A DNA stretch of 64,000 bases from Bacillus pumilus (GCF_003431975.1 NZ_CP027116.1:930001-994000); one strand, 5' to 3'. Numbered from the stretch's first letter, positions 29,748 through 37,910 are shown. Notes: generated from the sequence alone by a model not told the origin. Program-made: numbers and translations.

Positions 29748-29774
29748 CACGCATAAGAAAGGCATAAAGTTGCA
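29748..29774 (-). promoter_or_regulatory. candidate autoregulated ECF promoter of sigM
   Basis: On the minus strand TGCAAC (29769-29774), 17 bases and CGTG (29748-29751) resemble the SigM-type TGAAAC-N16-CGTC promoter, each element with one change. Confidence 0.5.
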
Positions 29775-30093
29775 CGAAACTTCTCAATACCGTACATTAC
29801 TCATCTCTTTCGCCGAATCAAAATCATTTCTCCTTATCATAGCGAAATTTGTGTCATTTATAAAGTATTTTCAATAGAACAAATCAGGAAAAAACCTCGA
29901 AAAACGACAAAATTGGACACAATTCTATTCTATTCTCTCCTAAAACAATAGAGATGAATACAGAAAGAACAGTGATTTCTAACGAAAAAGGAGGAGAAGG
30001 TTTGACTGCGAGGTGAAATTTTTAGTACCAGGTAATAAAAAATTTGTTATAATAGAGTCAAATCCTTCATTCTTTAAACAAAGGAAGTGCACT
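29775..30093 (+). promoter_or_regulatory. plsC upstream region with extended -10 promoter
   Basis: About 320 bases without a full gene. TGTTATAAT at 30045-30053 is an extended -10 just upstream of plsC. Before it, AAAGGAGG (about 29989) leads a four-codon frame TTG-ACT-GCG-AGG-TGA near 30002, possibly a leader minicistron or a remnant of the missing yhdN. Otherwise A/T-rich and featureless. Confidence 0.5.
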
Positions 30094-30696
30094 ATGTATA
30101 AATTTTCAGGCTATACCATCAAAGTACTATTTTCTCTCCGAGGCGGAATCAAAGTATATCAAAAAGAGAATCTGCCAACGGATCGGGGGTTTGTCATTGC
30201 ATGTACACATGAGGGTTTTGTGGATGTTCTTGCATTAGGCGCAGGAATTCTTCCGTTTGAGATCCACTACATGGCGAAAAAAGAATTGTTTGCAAATAAA
30301 TGGATCGGTGGATTTTTAAAGAAAATTCATGCCTTTCCAGTTGATCGAGAGAATCCTGGGCCAAGCAGTATTAAAACGCCCATTAAATTATTAAAAGAGG
30401 GAAAGATCGTCGGGATTTTTCCAAGTGGAACACGTACAACAGAAGATGTCCCTTTAAAAAGAGGAGCTGTGACCATTGCCCAGCTTGGTAAAGCGCCAAT
30501 TGTTCCAGCAGCGTACAAAGGACCATCCAATGCGAAAAGCCTTTTCAAAAAAGGGAAAATGCGCTTAATTATCGGTGAACCGATTGAGCAGTCAGAATTT
30601 GAGCATCTACCGCCAAAAGAACGTTTAGGTGCTATGACTGAAGTGTTAAACACGAGAATTAAAGAGCTTGAAGCGCAATTAATGGAAAAGGCATAA
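30094..30696 (+). CDS. plsC: PlsC 1-acyl-glycerol-3-phosphate acyltransferase
   Basis: I start at ATG 30094 (MYKFSGYTIKVL) behind AAGGAAG; the frame runs upstream through the promoter. The 200-residue enzyme has motif I as THEGFVDVLA (HX4D, near 42), the PVDREN motif near 78 and FPSGTRT near 108. A hydrophobic N terminus anchors it at the membrane. It adds the second acyl chain to lysophosphatidic acid, giving phosphatidic acid, the precursor of all phospholipids. Length and sequence fit B. subtilis PlsC (YhdO). Confidence 0.95.
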   Translation: MYKFSGYTIKVLFSLRGGIKVYQKENLPTDRGFVIACTHEGFVDVLALGAGILPFEIHYMAKKELFANKWIGGFLKKIHAFPVDRENPGPSSIKTPIKLLKEGKIVGIFPSGTRTTEDVPLKRGAVTIAQLGKAPIVPAAYKGPSNAKSLFKKGKMRLIIGEPIEQSEFEHLPPKERLGAMTEVLNTRIKELEAQLMEKA

Positions 30697-30697
30697 G

Positions 30698-30734
30698 AAA
30701 AACGACCGCTTGCTTCGGCAAGGGTCGTTTTTTT
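30698..30734. terminator. bidirectional terminator between plsC and yhdP
   Basis: AAAACGACC/GGTCGTTTT with an inner TTGC/GCAA stem and a TTCG loop. Confidence 0.88.
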
Positions 30735-30738
30735 GTGA

Positions 30739-32070
30739 TTAAGAAGCGCCTTCTTCAGCTGCTTCTGCTAATTGTTCATTCAGCTTTTTGACTTCGATGT
30801 ACGCCACATGGTGTCCATCGACTTCATTAATAATAAATTCATAGCCTTGTTCACGAATGGCATCATTTTTCTCAACTTCATATTTCTGTGTAAGGAACCA
30901 GCCGCCGATTGTATCGACCTCTTCGTTATCAAGCTGTGTACCTAAGAGGAGGTTGACTTGATCAACGAGAACCTTTCCATCAAAGATATAATGGTCTTCT
31001 CCAAGTTTACGGACTTCGTTGATTTCATCAATGTCGAACTCGTCACGAATTTCACCAACGATTTCTTCAAGGATGTCTTCAACGGTCACAAGACCTGCTG
31101 TTCCGCCATATTCATCTGATAAAATGGCCATGTGTACACGTTCACGCTGCATTTTGAGCAGTAGATCATGAACAGGAACCGTTTCAATCACATGAATGAT
31201 CGGATTGACAAACTTTTCAATCGTATCGCTTGTAGAACATTCACCGCTAATGCAGGCAGTGAGAACCTCTTTAATGTTCAGAACACCAATAATGTTGTCT
31301 TTATCGCCATCTTCAATTGGATAACGTGTATATTTCTCTACCTTGGTCACCTTCAGCATTTCTTCAATGGTAATATCATGAGGGAAGCTGACAACTTCAG
31401 TACGAGGAATCATAATTTCTTTCGCAAGACGGTCATCAAATTCAAAAATTTTATTTACATATTTGAATTCAGACTGGTTAATCTCGCCGCTTTTATAGCT
31501 TTCTGATAAAATAATCCGCAATTCTTCTTCAGAGTGCGCCATGTCATGCTCAGAAACTTGTTGAAGACCGAACGCTTTTGTTAACAAACGAGCAGATCCA
31601 TTTAATACCCAGATGAACGGGAACATCACTTTGTAAAAAATCATGAGTGGTCTAGCAAAAAGAAGGGATACTTGCTCTGCCTTTTGAATGGCGAGTGTTT
31701 TAGGTGCAAGTTCTCCAACCACAACGTGTAAAAACGTCATAATACTAAACGCAATAATAAAAGTGACAATAGAACTAGCAGATTGAGGAATGGACAGCTC
31801 TACAAATAGTGGAGCAAGCATGTGTGCAATGGTTTCTTCCCCTAACCAACCAATCCCAAGGGCGGTAATGGTAATACCGAGCTGACAGGCCGACAGATAC
31901 TCATCAAGGTGAGTCGTGACATGCTTGACAGCAACTGCTGTTTTATTACCTTCTGCGATTAATTGATCAATTCTTGAGCTTCTTAAGCGAATGATCGCAA
32001 ACTCTGATGCAACGAAAAATGCGGTTAAAGCTATAAGTAAAGCAACTATAAGTAAATTAACTATGTCCAA
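30739..32070 (-). CDS. mpfA: MpfA (YhdP), CorC/HlyC-type membrane protein linked to Mg2+ export
   Basis: A 443-residue protein starting at TTG 32070 ([16 protein letters not shown]). Residues 1-180 are the DUF21/CNNM domain with four membrane helices. Residues 215-335 hold two CBS domains ([34 protein letters not shown]), and the end is the CorC/HlyC module. YhdP of B. subtilis (MpfA) protects from Mg2+ overload, probably by export. The paralogue at 32904 is divergent. The start codon is separated from a perfect Shine-Dalgarno by a 10-bp hairpin. It lies 58 bases downstream of the MerR gene and may be co-transcribed with it. Confidence 0.92.
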   Translation of the reverse strand: MDIVNLLIVALLIALTAFFVASEFAIIRLRSSRIDQLIAEGNKTAVAVKHVTTHLDEYLSACQLGITITALGIGWLGEETIAHMLAPLFVELSIPQSASSIVTFIIAFSIMTFLHVVVGELAPKTLAIQKAEQVSLLFARPLMIFYKVMFPFIWVLNGSARLLTKAFGLQQVSEHDMAHSEEELRIILSESYKSGEINQSEFKYVNKIFEFDDRLAKEIMIPRTEVVSFPHDITIEEMLKVTKVEKYTRYPIEDGDKDNIIGVLNIKEVLTACISGECSTSDTIEKFVNPIIHVIETVPVHDLLLKMQRERVHMAILSDEYGGTAGLVTVEDILEEIVGEIRDEFDIDEINEVRKLGEDHYIFDGKVLVDQVNLLLGTQLDNEEVDTIGGWFLTQKYEVEKNDAIREQGYEFIINEVDGHHVAYIEVKKLNEQLAEAAEEGAS

Positions 32071-32114
32071 TTAAGGCCTTCGTTCTGACTTTGAGAACGA
32101 AGGTAACACCTCCT
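32071..32114 (-). promoter_or_regulatory. mpfA translation start with a hairpin between Shine-Dalgarno and start codon
   Basis: AGGAGGTG (32107-32114) is 36 bases from the TTG start, far too distant in linear sequence. CCTTCGTTCT and AGAACGAAGG (arms 32094-32103 and 32077-32086, seven-base loop) form a perfect 10-bp stem between them. If folded, 3 + 6 = 9 bases remain as spacer, the normal distance. Confidence 0.75.
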
Positions 32115-32128
32115 GTTTAGTAAAAATT

Positions 32129-32569
32129 TTAACTTAACAGCAGTAAAAATGATTGGACAGCCGTCATTTTTTCAGGTGTAAGCTGCTCTTTTAGTTTTTC
32201 ACGTTGTTCTGGCTGAAGCTGCTTACAACGTGCCAAAATGCGGTCCATATGCTCATTCATCCGATCGATATCAGAGGTTAAATGGACAAGTTCATCAGGA
32301 TTTTCCTTTTGAGAAGGGAATTGTTCATCTAATCTAGATTTGATGTCAGAAAGAGCCAATCTCTGCTGTTTGCAAAGAACGATTAATTGTAATCGTTTTA
32401 AAGCATGTTCATCGTAATAACGATAATTCGAGCAAGATCTAACAGGTACAAGCAAACCTAGATTTGTATAATAATCTACAGTTCGTTTCGTCACCTGTGC
32501 AATCTGCGCTAGTTCACCAATACGATACTTTTTCTCAGCCCCATCTGAACATCCCCTCCTAACCGTCAC
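32129..32569 (-). CDS. yhdQ: MerR-family regulator (YhdQ/CueR position) with a frame problem at its start
   Basis: The protein body KKYRIGELAQIAQVTKRTVDYYTNLGLL is a MerR helix-turn-helix, followed by RYYDE, a coiled coil and a C-terminal helix, about 133 residues from KKYRIG. It occupies the place of B. subtilis yhdQ (cueR), but the C-terminal metal-binding cysteines of CueR are missing; only C42- and C64-type cysteines are near the DNA-binding part. In this frame the only start is GTG 32569 without a ribosome site. The expected start, ATG 10 bases after TAGGAGGGG, is one base out of frame. See finding. Confidence 0.7.
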   Translation of the reverse strand: MTVRRGCSDGAEKKYRIGELAQIAQVTKRTVDYYTNLGLLVPVRSCSNYRYYDEHALKRLQLIVLCKQQRLALSDIKSRLDEQFPSQKENPDELVHLTSDIDRMNEHMDRILARCKQLQPEQREKLKEQLTPEKMTAVQSFLLLLS

Positions 32570-32638
32570 GTTATAGTTTATGAAAATAGTTTAATATAAT
32601 TCTAGCCCGAAATACAAGTTAATTGTTCATATTTCCTG

Positions 32639-32825
32639 CCGATATGAAGAGTAGAGGGGGATTTCCCTCGGTATCGGTTACTGTCAAATTTAACATGGCG
32701 ATACAGGAATTTTCAGATTATTTATGGTAAGATAAAATGAACACCGTTTCATATATATGTAGAGAAACGGAATGATACGTGAACCGGAGGTGGTTAAGTG
32801 GGGCCCTCAAAGTAGTCTTATTTAA
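32639..32825 (+). promoter_or_regulatory. yhdT leader: hairpins and a possible five-codon minicistron
   Basis: The 334 bases between the MerR gene and yhdT carry CCGATA/TATCGG with an inner GAGGG/CCCTC (about 32639-32680), and CCGTTTC/GAAACGG (about 32745-32770). GGAGG (32786-32790) lies seven bases before GTG 32798, which encodes MGPSK and stops at 32815. None matches a riboswitch I know. Confidence 0.45.
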
Positions 32826-32862
32826 TCAGTTAACCGTTTTGCACAACATCACATCATCAATC

Positions 32863-32903
32863 AGGAGGTGACTCCTTGTTCTTCTAAGAAAGAGCAAGGT
32901 TAA
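32863..32903 (+). promoter_or_regulatory. yhdT translation start with a hairpin between Shine-Dalgarno and start codon
   Basis: AGGAGGTG (32863-32870) lies 33 bases before ATG 32904. CCTTGTTCTT (32874-32883) pairs with AAGAGCAAGG (32890-32899), 10 bp with one G-U pair. Folding leaves ACT plus TTAA, a seven-base spacer. The same layout occurs at mpfA. Confidence 0.75.
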
Positions 32904-34286
32904 ATGGACGATATTGTTAATCTGAGTATAGTCGGTGTTTTGATTGCTTTAACAGCTTTCTTTGTTGCATCTGAATTTGCCATAGTAAAGGTAAGAAGTT
33001 CAAGAATTGATCAGCTTGTTTCCGAAGGGTCCAAAAAGGCCATCGTGGCGAAAAAGGTGACATCAAGGCTAGATGAATATTTGTCAGCCTGTCAGCTTGG
33101 TATTACAGTGACATCCCTTGGTTTAGGGTGGATTGGTAAGCCGGCTGTTAAAGAACTTTTGGTTCGAGGTTTCGGTTTGACAAACATTCCTGATTCAGCA
33201 ATCAGCCTGATCTCAGCAACACTTGCGTTCTCTATTATTACCTTTTTGCATGTAGTCGTTGGTGAGCTTGCACCAAAAACGCTCGCGATTCAAAAGGCAG
33301 AAAAAATGACGCTCTGGCTGTCAGGCCCGCTGCATGCATTTTATATCCTGATGTTCCCTTTCATTTATGTGTTAAACGGGTCAGCCCGTGTGCTAACCAA
33401 AATGATGGGCATCGATATGGGGTCTGAAAAAGAACATTCCCATTCTGAAGAGGAATTGAAGATTTTATTATCTGAGAGCTTAAAAAATGGGGAAATCAAC
33501 CCATCAGAATATAATTATATGAACAAGATTTTCGACTTTGATAATCGAATTGCCAGAGAGATCATGATTCCTCGGAGAGAAATTTGTGCGATTCCAGAAG
33601 ATATGCCGCTAGATGATATCCTCGCCATCATGACGAAGGAAAAATATACACGCTTTCCCGTGTTTTCAGGGGATAAAGACCATGTCATCGGCATGCTTAA
33701 CAAAAAGCAGCTCTTTGCAGATCTTGTGTATCAAGGAGAAAAAGATCAACTGAAAATTCAAGATTATATATACCCAGTGATTGAAGTCATTGACACGATT
33801 CCTATTCAGGAGCTTCTCGTCAAAATGCAGCGTGATAGAATGCATATGGCGATTTTAACCGACGAATATGGCGGAACATCTGGACTTGTCACAACAGAAG
33901 ATGTTTTAGAAGAGATTGTCGGAGATATTCGAGATGAATTCGACGAAGATGAGCAGCCTGTTATTCAAAAAAGAGCCGATCAGCATTATGTTTTAGATGG
34001 CAAAGTGAGATTAGATGAAGTGCAAGATTTAATCGAAATCTCCTATCATGATGAAGAAATTGATACAATAGGCGGGTTAATCTTAAAAGAGAATATTGAT
34101 ATCCGAGAAGGACAATCCATTTACATTGATGATATTCGAATGAAGGTGCTGGAGATGGATGGACGCTACGTGAAAAAGATCGACTTGAAGAAGGGCGTTT
34201 CATCATCAGAAAAAGGAAATGCACGCACTGGGCTTGATATAAAAGAACCGCTGTTAGTAAACGAAATGACCTTGAGCGAAAAATAA
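32904..34286 (+). CDS. yhdT: YhdT, CorC/HlyC-type membrane protein, paralogue of MpfA
   Basis: A 460-residue protein with the same order as MpfA: DUF21/CNNM membrane domain (1-185; [39 protein letters not shown]), two CBS domains (about 215-340; [20 protein letters not shown]) and a CorC/HlyC module to about 430, plus a short extra tail. Such proteins are tied to Mg2+/Co2+ movement. It is transcribed divergently from the MerR-mpfA pair and shares their unusual translation-start hairpin. A terminator overlaps its last codons (CCTTGAGC/GCTCAAGG, 34270-34301). Confidence 0.92.
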   Translation: MDDIVNLSIVGVLIALTAFFVASEFAIVKVRSSRIDQLVSEGSKKAIVAKKVTSRLDEYLSACQLGITVTSLGLGWIGKPAVKELLVRGFGLTNIPDSAISLISATLAFSIITFLHVVVGELAPKTLAIQKAEKMTLWLSGPLHAFYILMFPFIYVLNGSARVLTKMMGIDMGSEKEHSHSEEELKILLSESLKNGEINPSEYNYMNKIFDFDNRIAREIMIPRREICAIPEDMPLDDILAIMTKEKYTRFPVFSGDKDHVIGMLNKKQLFADLVYQGEKDQLKIQDYIYPVIEVIDTIPIQELLVKMQRDRMHMAILTDEYGGTSGLVTTEDVLEEIVGDIRDEFDEDEQPVIQKRADQHYVLDGKVRLDEVQDLIEISYHDEEIDTIGGLILKENIDIREGQSIYIDDIRMKVLEMDGRYVKKIDLKKGVSSSEKGNARTGLDIKEPLLVNEMTLSEK

Positions 34287-34321
34287 GCTCAAGGTTTTTT
34301 TAGGTATTTAGCCTCTTTTAA

Positions 34322-34359
34322 CGAATGTACGTTCGGTTTATAATAAGAACAAACGTTCG
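34322..34359 (+). promoter_or_regulatory. tandem LexA (SOS) boxes around a -10 element
   Basis: CGAATGTACGTTCG (34322-34335) and AGAACAAACGTTCG (34346-34359) fit the Bacillus LexA box CGAACRNRYGTTYG with one mismatch each. Between them lies TATAAT (34339-34344). The second has the full GAAC-N4-GTTC core. This predicts induction by DNA damage. Confidence 0.8.
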
Positions 34360-34375
34360 TTAGAGGGGGATGGAC

Positions 34376-34768
34376 ATGCTTTGGTATGAAACAGCAAGTA
34401 TCACGGAGAAAAAAACCTCAATGAAACGAATTGAGTTTCATTTGAAGAATTTTAAAAATTATCAGGCGGCGATTGTAAATATTGAAAGGCAGCTTGAAAA
34501 AAGAAACCCGCTCCATCTGGATCATATGACAAGGAAGAAATTAGAAGAGCAAAAGAGTCAGTATGAACTTATCGTTGTCTGTATTGAAACCGCACTAAAA
34601 GAGTTGGATGAAATAGAGCGACAACTCATCGATTACAAATATTTTCGAGATTGGCGCATGGCCAAGTGTGCTATGGAAATCGGCTACAGTGAGAAAACAC
34701 TCTTTCTAATGAAACGTCAGCTCATGGATCAACTGCTCATCAGTCTAGCCGCCATTACGAATATTTAA
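34376..34768 (+). CDS. RinA/ArpU-like phage-type regulator under SOS control
   Basis: I start at ATG 34376 (MLWYETASITEKK), since AGAGGGGG touches the earlier ATG 34370. The 130-residue, highly charged helical protein ends with ERQLIDYKYFRDW...AMEIGYSEKTLFLMKRQL, the helix-turn-helix pattern of late phage regulators (ArpU/RinA, DUF722) and sigma region 4. No other phage gene is near, so it is a lone or domesticated gene. Two LexA boxes lie in its promoter. Its last four bases overlap the end of the converging crcB2. The family call is from pattern only. Confidence 0.7.
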   Translation: MLWYETASITEKKTSMKRIEFHLKNFKNYQAAIVNIERQLEKRNPLHLDHMTRKKLEEQKSQYELIVVCIETALKELDEIERQLIDYKYFRDWRMAKCAMEIGYSEKTLFLMKRQLMDQLLISLAAITNI

Positions 34769-35130
34769 AATAGATGCTGTCCTATTTGATAAAACGCAGC
34801 AAAGAGACAGAAAGACCCAACGAGTGTCACAAATAAGTAGACAGCAAGTTTTCCGATTTGCCGCTGCTGCAGCATGGTCGCAGACTCTACACTAAACGTA
34901 GAAAATGTTGTGAAACCACCGAAAAAACCAGTTCCAATAATCACGAGTAGCGGATGATTTGCCGCTACGGCACCTGTCACTACACCTAAACCGGCTGCGC
35001 CTAATAAGTTGATGAGAATGATACTATACGGGAAACGTGCATGAGACTTCTTTTTCTGTATCGATTGGCTGATGAAAAAGCGAAGGGCGCTGCCAATCCC
35101 ACCAGCAACAGCTGTATATAAAACGATCAT
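34765..35130 (-). CDS. crcB2: CrcB/Fluc fluoride channel subunit
   Basis: A 121-residue membrane protein with four helices and the Fluc signature GTGFFGGFTTFSTFS near 73-87. Its ATG directly follows the stop of crcB1 (TAAATG), so both are translated together. Paired CrcB proteins form a dual-topology heterodimer that lets fluoride out of the cell. Which is called 1 or 2 is by B. subtilis order (yhdU, yhdV). Confidence 0.93.
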   Translation of the reverse strand: MIVLYTAVAGGIGSALRFFISQSIQKKKSHARFPYSIILINLLGAAGLGVVTGAVAANHPLLVIIGTGFFGGFTTFSTFSVESATMLQQRQIGKLAVYLFVTLVGSFCLFAAFYQIGQHLF

Positions 35131-35526
35131 TTATTTGCTTCCTTTCTGCTGCTTATTTTGATGAAAGAGACGCTGAGACATCATCAGTCCACATAAGGCA
35201 GCGGCCACTCCGAAAGGGACTGAGCTCAGAATATACATCACACTTGAGGTGAACTGCCCCGTTTGTAATAAAAGAACTGTTTCTTTAGAAAAAGTCGACA
35301 TTGTCGTAAAACCTCCGCAAAAACCTGTTCCGATCAAAGCGGCAAGATATTTTTTGTCCTTCCGGAACATAAAATATCCTGTTGACAAACCAAGCAGAAG
35401 ACTACCTATCACGTTTTCAATTAGCGTTGCATAGGGAAAGGATTCACTGACAACGGCTTGGCTTAATTCATACCTGCAAAGCGTCCCGATTAGTCCGCCA
35501 ATAAATACGGCAAAATATGCTTTCAT
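35131..35526 (-). CDS. crcB1: CrcB/Fluc fluoride channel subunit
   Basis: A 131-residue protein with four helices and GTGFCGGFTTMSTFS near 70-84. Its ribosome site AAAGGAG lies inside the end of yhdW, five bases downstream of whose stop it starts. Together with crcB2 it makes the two-gene fluoride exporter. I see no fluoride riboswitch in front; the unit yhdW-crcB1-crcB2 seems to use the yhdW promoter. Confidence 0.93.
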   Translation of the reverse strand: MKAYFAVFIGGLIGTLCRYELSQAVVSESFPYATLIENVIGSLLLGLSTGYFMFRKDKKYLAALIGTGFCGGFTTMSTFSKETVLLLQTGQFTSSVMYILSSVPFGVAAALCGLMMSQRLFHQNKQQKGSK

Positions 35527-35531
35527 TTACA

Positions 35532-36248
35532 TCATTTCTCCTTTAGAAAAAATGCCGGATGATCTGTCACCACTCCATCAACGGGGTATTTTTTGATCCA
35601 ATCGGCTGTTTTTTGATCTTTTACAGTCCATGTAAATACATCCATCCCGAATGAGTGAATGCGGTCTATCCACCGTCTGTTGATCATCGTTTTCTTCATA
35701 TTAAGACAATCGGCAAACGAGCGATACGCTGTTAATTTTCTTTTCGCCAGTTTGAATGGAGTAGGCTTTATGATTAAAGCTGTTCGAAGAGAAGGGGCGT
35801 AAGCTTTGATTCTTTGAAGGGCACTCTCATCAAAAGATTGAACCATGATATGACGAGAATAGGCAAACTGATTGATGATATTGATAACTGCCTGTTCAAT
35901 TCCTATCTGCCGTTTTGGGTGTTTGATCTCGATTAATATTCCGATTCGCTGGCTGTATCTCTCAAGAACTTCTTGTAATGTTGGCATTCGTTCGTTCGTG
36001 TATTGAGGATCAAACCAGCTTCCTGCGTCCAGTTTTTTCAGCTGATCAAGTGTATAGCTTTTGACGAAGCCGCTTCCGTTCGTTGTTCGGTCAACTGTAT
36101 CATCATGGATCACGACAACGTGCTGATCCATTGTGAGCTGTACATCTAATTCAATATAATCTGCACCCTGCTGAACAGCTAAATCAAACGCGGCGATTGT
36201 ATTTTCTGGGGCAGCGCTTGATGACCCTCTATGCGCGATAATATACAC
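35532..36248 (-). CDS. yhdW: YhdW glycerophosphodiester phosphodiesterase
   Basis: A 238-residue cytosolic GDPD, start GTG 36248 behind GGAGCTGGAG. Catalytic motifs are IIAHRGSSSAAPENT near the start and IELDVQLTMDQHVVVIHDDTVDRTT, which is split across residues 32-57. EIKHPKR lies near 108 and WTVKDQ near 208. It splits glycerophosphodiesters from lipids into glycerol-3-phosphate and an alcohol. No signal peptide is present, unlike GlpQ. It heads the fluoride channel pair. Confidence 0.92.
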   Translation of the reverse strand: MYIIAHRGSSSAAPENTIAAFDLAVQQGADYIELDVQLTMDQHVVVIHDDTVDRTTNGSGFVKSYTLDQLKKLDAGSWFDPQYTNERMPTLQEVLERYSQRIGILIEIKHPKRQIGIEQAVINIINQFAYSRHIMVQSFDESALQRIKAYAPSLRTALIIKPTPFKLAKRKLTAYRSFADCLNMKKTMINRRWIDRIHSFGMDVFTWTVKDQKTADWIKKYPVDGVVTDHPAFFLKEK

Positions 36249-36506
36249 ATGCTCCAGCTCCCTGACATAAGTTCTAGTCTTATCATATCAAATGCTTTCC
36301 CGTTTTTCCTTCTTTACTATATGGAGGGAAGAAGAGCAGTATGTAAGGGCGAACGGCATGTGCCGAGAAAGTATGAGGTTTCAAATATGAAAAGTTGCAG
36401 GAATATCCCAAGCTTTCATTGAGTAAATCTGAATAACATCAATTTTTCTTCGATCAATTTTCTCCAAATCGTCAGCGTTCGCCAAAATATTAGTGCTTTC
36501 GTCATG

Positions 36507-36534
36507 TTGACTGAAAATTCTGATGTTTTATAAT
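36507..36534 (+). promoter_or_regulatory. sigma-A promoter of yhdX
   Basis: TTGACT (36507-36512), 16 bases, TATAAT (36529-36534). The rest of the 36249-36555 gap shows no gene and no clear site. Confidence 0.75.
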
Positions 36535-36555
36535 GATGAAAAGGAGGCGAGATGA

Positions 36556-36657
36556 TTGGGTAAAGGGAGAATTAGAGTGGAAGAACGTATTAAGGTCGAA
36601 ACGGATGCTGAAATGTTTAAAGCGACTCTCCTTGATCAGGCTCAGAAGAAAAAGTAG
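36556..36657 (+). CDS. yhdX: YhdX-like 33-residue protein
   Basis: TTG 36556 follows AAAGGAGGCGA and opens a 33-codon frame: MGKGRIRVEERIKVETDAEM..., ending in QKKK and TAG. It is charged, probably helical and has no signal peptide. The place between yhdW and yhdY and the length match B. subtilis yhdX, a small gene of unknown function. A strong promoter precedes it and a strong terminator follows, so it is an independent unit. An internal GTG gives a shorter form, but has a poorer ribosome site. Confidence 0.82.
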   Translation: MGKGRIRVEERIKVETDAEMFKATLLDQAQKKK

Positions 36658-36707
36658 TTTGCTGCCCGTCGATATGTCTCTAGCCAAAATTTCATAAATG
36701 CACATCA

Positions 36708-36735
36708 AGCCTCGGGATCAGTCCCGAGGCTTTTT
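36708..36735 (+). terminator. yhdX terminator
   Basis: GCCTCGGGA/TCCCGAGGC with a four-base loop and TTTTTAT. Confidence 0.9.
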
Positions 36736-36821
36736 ATATAGAGGTCAGACATTTAAGAGAGGACATGAACGAAGGTTATATTATAAACTAGAGAGGATTG
36801 TTTTAAAGGAGAGAGACAAAC

Positions 36822-37910
36822 ATGTTTACACAAAAATGGATGGATACATATTTTACAGTAGATATTGCGATCCAAATCGGCATTAGCCTTTGTATTTTAT
36901 TGCTTTTTTTATTGCTTCGGAAAGTATTTACGAAGTACTTATTTCATCTTCTCTTTAGGCTGACCAATCGGTCTAAAACAGAGGTCATTAACCAAATTGT
37001 GGTGGCATTCGAAAAGCCCGCGAGGCTGTTTTTTGTCGCACTTGGTTTATATTTTGCGCTAAGGCAGGCACCATATTTTGAGCATCATATGGATGTCATC
37101 ATCAAATTATATAGATCCTCCATTATATTGATGCTGACATGGGGGCTTTGTAATTTAACCGCTGCTTCTTCTTTCTTATTTCAAAAAGTAAATTCGAAAT
37201 TTGAATTAGAAATGGATGATATTTTAGCTCCGTTTTTATCAAAGGTACTTCGTTTCATTATCATTGCACTGAGTATTAGCGTGATCGCACAAGAATTTAA
37301 TTATGATGTAAACGGACTGGTGGCAGGTCTTGGTTTAGGTGGTCTAGCTTTTGCGCTTGCAGCACAAGATACTGTAGCGAACTTTTTTGGAGGGATTGTC
37401 ATCATTACAGAGAAGCCTTTTACGATGGGCGACTTTGTAGAGACACCAAGTGTTCTTGGGACTGTCGAGGACATTACATTTCGTAGCACAAAATTTAGAA
37501 CACCTGCTGAAGCCGTTGTGACAGTTCCAAATTCTACGCTTTCAAAGGAACCTATCACGAACTGGACGAGAATGAATAAACGCCAAATTACATTTTCCGT
37601 ACGAGTATCTTACAATACACCAAAGGAAAATCTTGACCGCTGCATCAAACGTCTCAAAGAAATGCTGTATGAGCATGATGGTGTGCATAAGGAGACGATT
37701 ATGGTCAATCTCGATGTACTGGCTGACAGTTATTTGAATTTATTTTTCAACTTTTACACAAACACGACGGCCTGGGCTGAAAACCTTGATATTAAACAGG
37801 ACATTAACTATCGTATCATGGGTATTTTCCAAGAAGAAGGTGTAGAATTTGCCTTCCCTGGACAGACCATTTATATGAAACAAAAAGGTGTGAAACAGCT
37901 GGGTCAATAA
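36822..37910 (+). CDS. yhdY: YhdY, MscS-family mechanosensitive channel
   Basis: A 362-residue membrane protein, ATG after AAGGAGAGAGAC. Five hydrophobic stretches (about 13-35, 62-82, 92-112, 140-160 and 165-195) precede the MscS beta domain. The pore-lining helix is the Gly/Ala-rich GLVAGLGLGGLAFALAAQDT near 168-187, and the signature NFFGGIVIITEKPFTMGDF follows. It resembles the larger YnaI/YbdG-like channels and should release solutes upon hypo-osmotic shock. srtN follows 14 bases later, probably in the same operon. Confidence 0.93.
   Translation: MFTQKWMDTYFTVDIAIQIGISLCILLLFLLLRKVFTKYLFHLLFRLTNRSKTEVINQIVVAFEKPARLFFVALGLYFALRQAPYFEHHMDVIIKLYRSSIILMLTWGLCNLTAASSFLFQKVNSKFELEMDDILAPFLSKVLRFIIIALSISVIAQEFNYDVNGLVAGLGLGGLAFALAAQDTVANFFGGIVIITEKPFTMGDFVETPSVLGTVEDITFRSTKFRTPAEAVVTVPNSTLSKEPITNWTRMNKRQITFSVRVSYNTPKENLDRCIKRLKEMLYEHDGVHKETIMVNLDVLADSYLNLFFNFYTNTTAWAENLDIKQDINYRIMGIFQEEGVEFAFPGQTIYMKQKGVKQLGQ

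Noticed and set aside
30002..30016. Four-codon frame with strong Shine-Dalgarno before plsC, as a regulatory leader
   Set aside because: It lies upstream of the plsC promoter, so it is not in the main plsC transcript; more likely a remnant or chance.
32570..32903. M-box (Mg2+) or other known riboswitch before yhdT
   Set aside because: None of the conserved M-box segments that I know are present, and no terminator follows the hairpins.
35527..35540. Fluoride riboswitch before crcB1
   Set aside because: The genes are separated from yhdW by only five bases, and nothing like the crcB motif is visible upstream of yhdW either.
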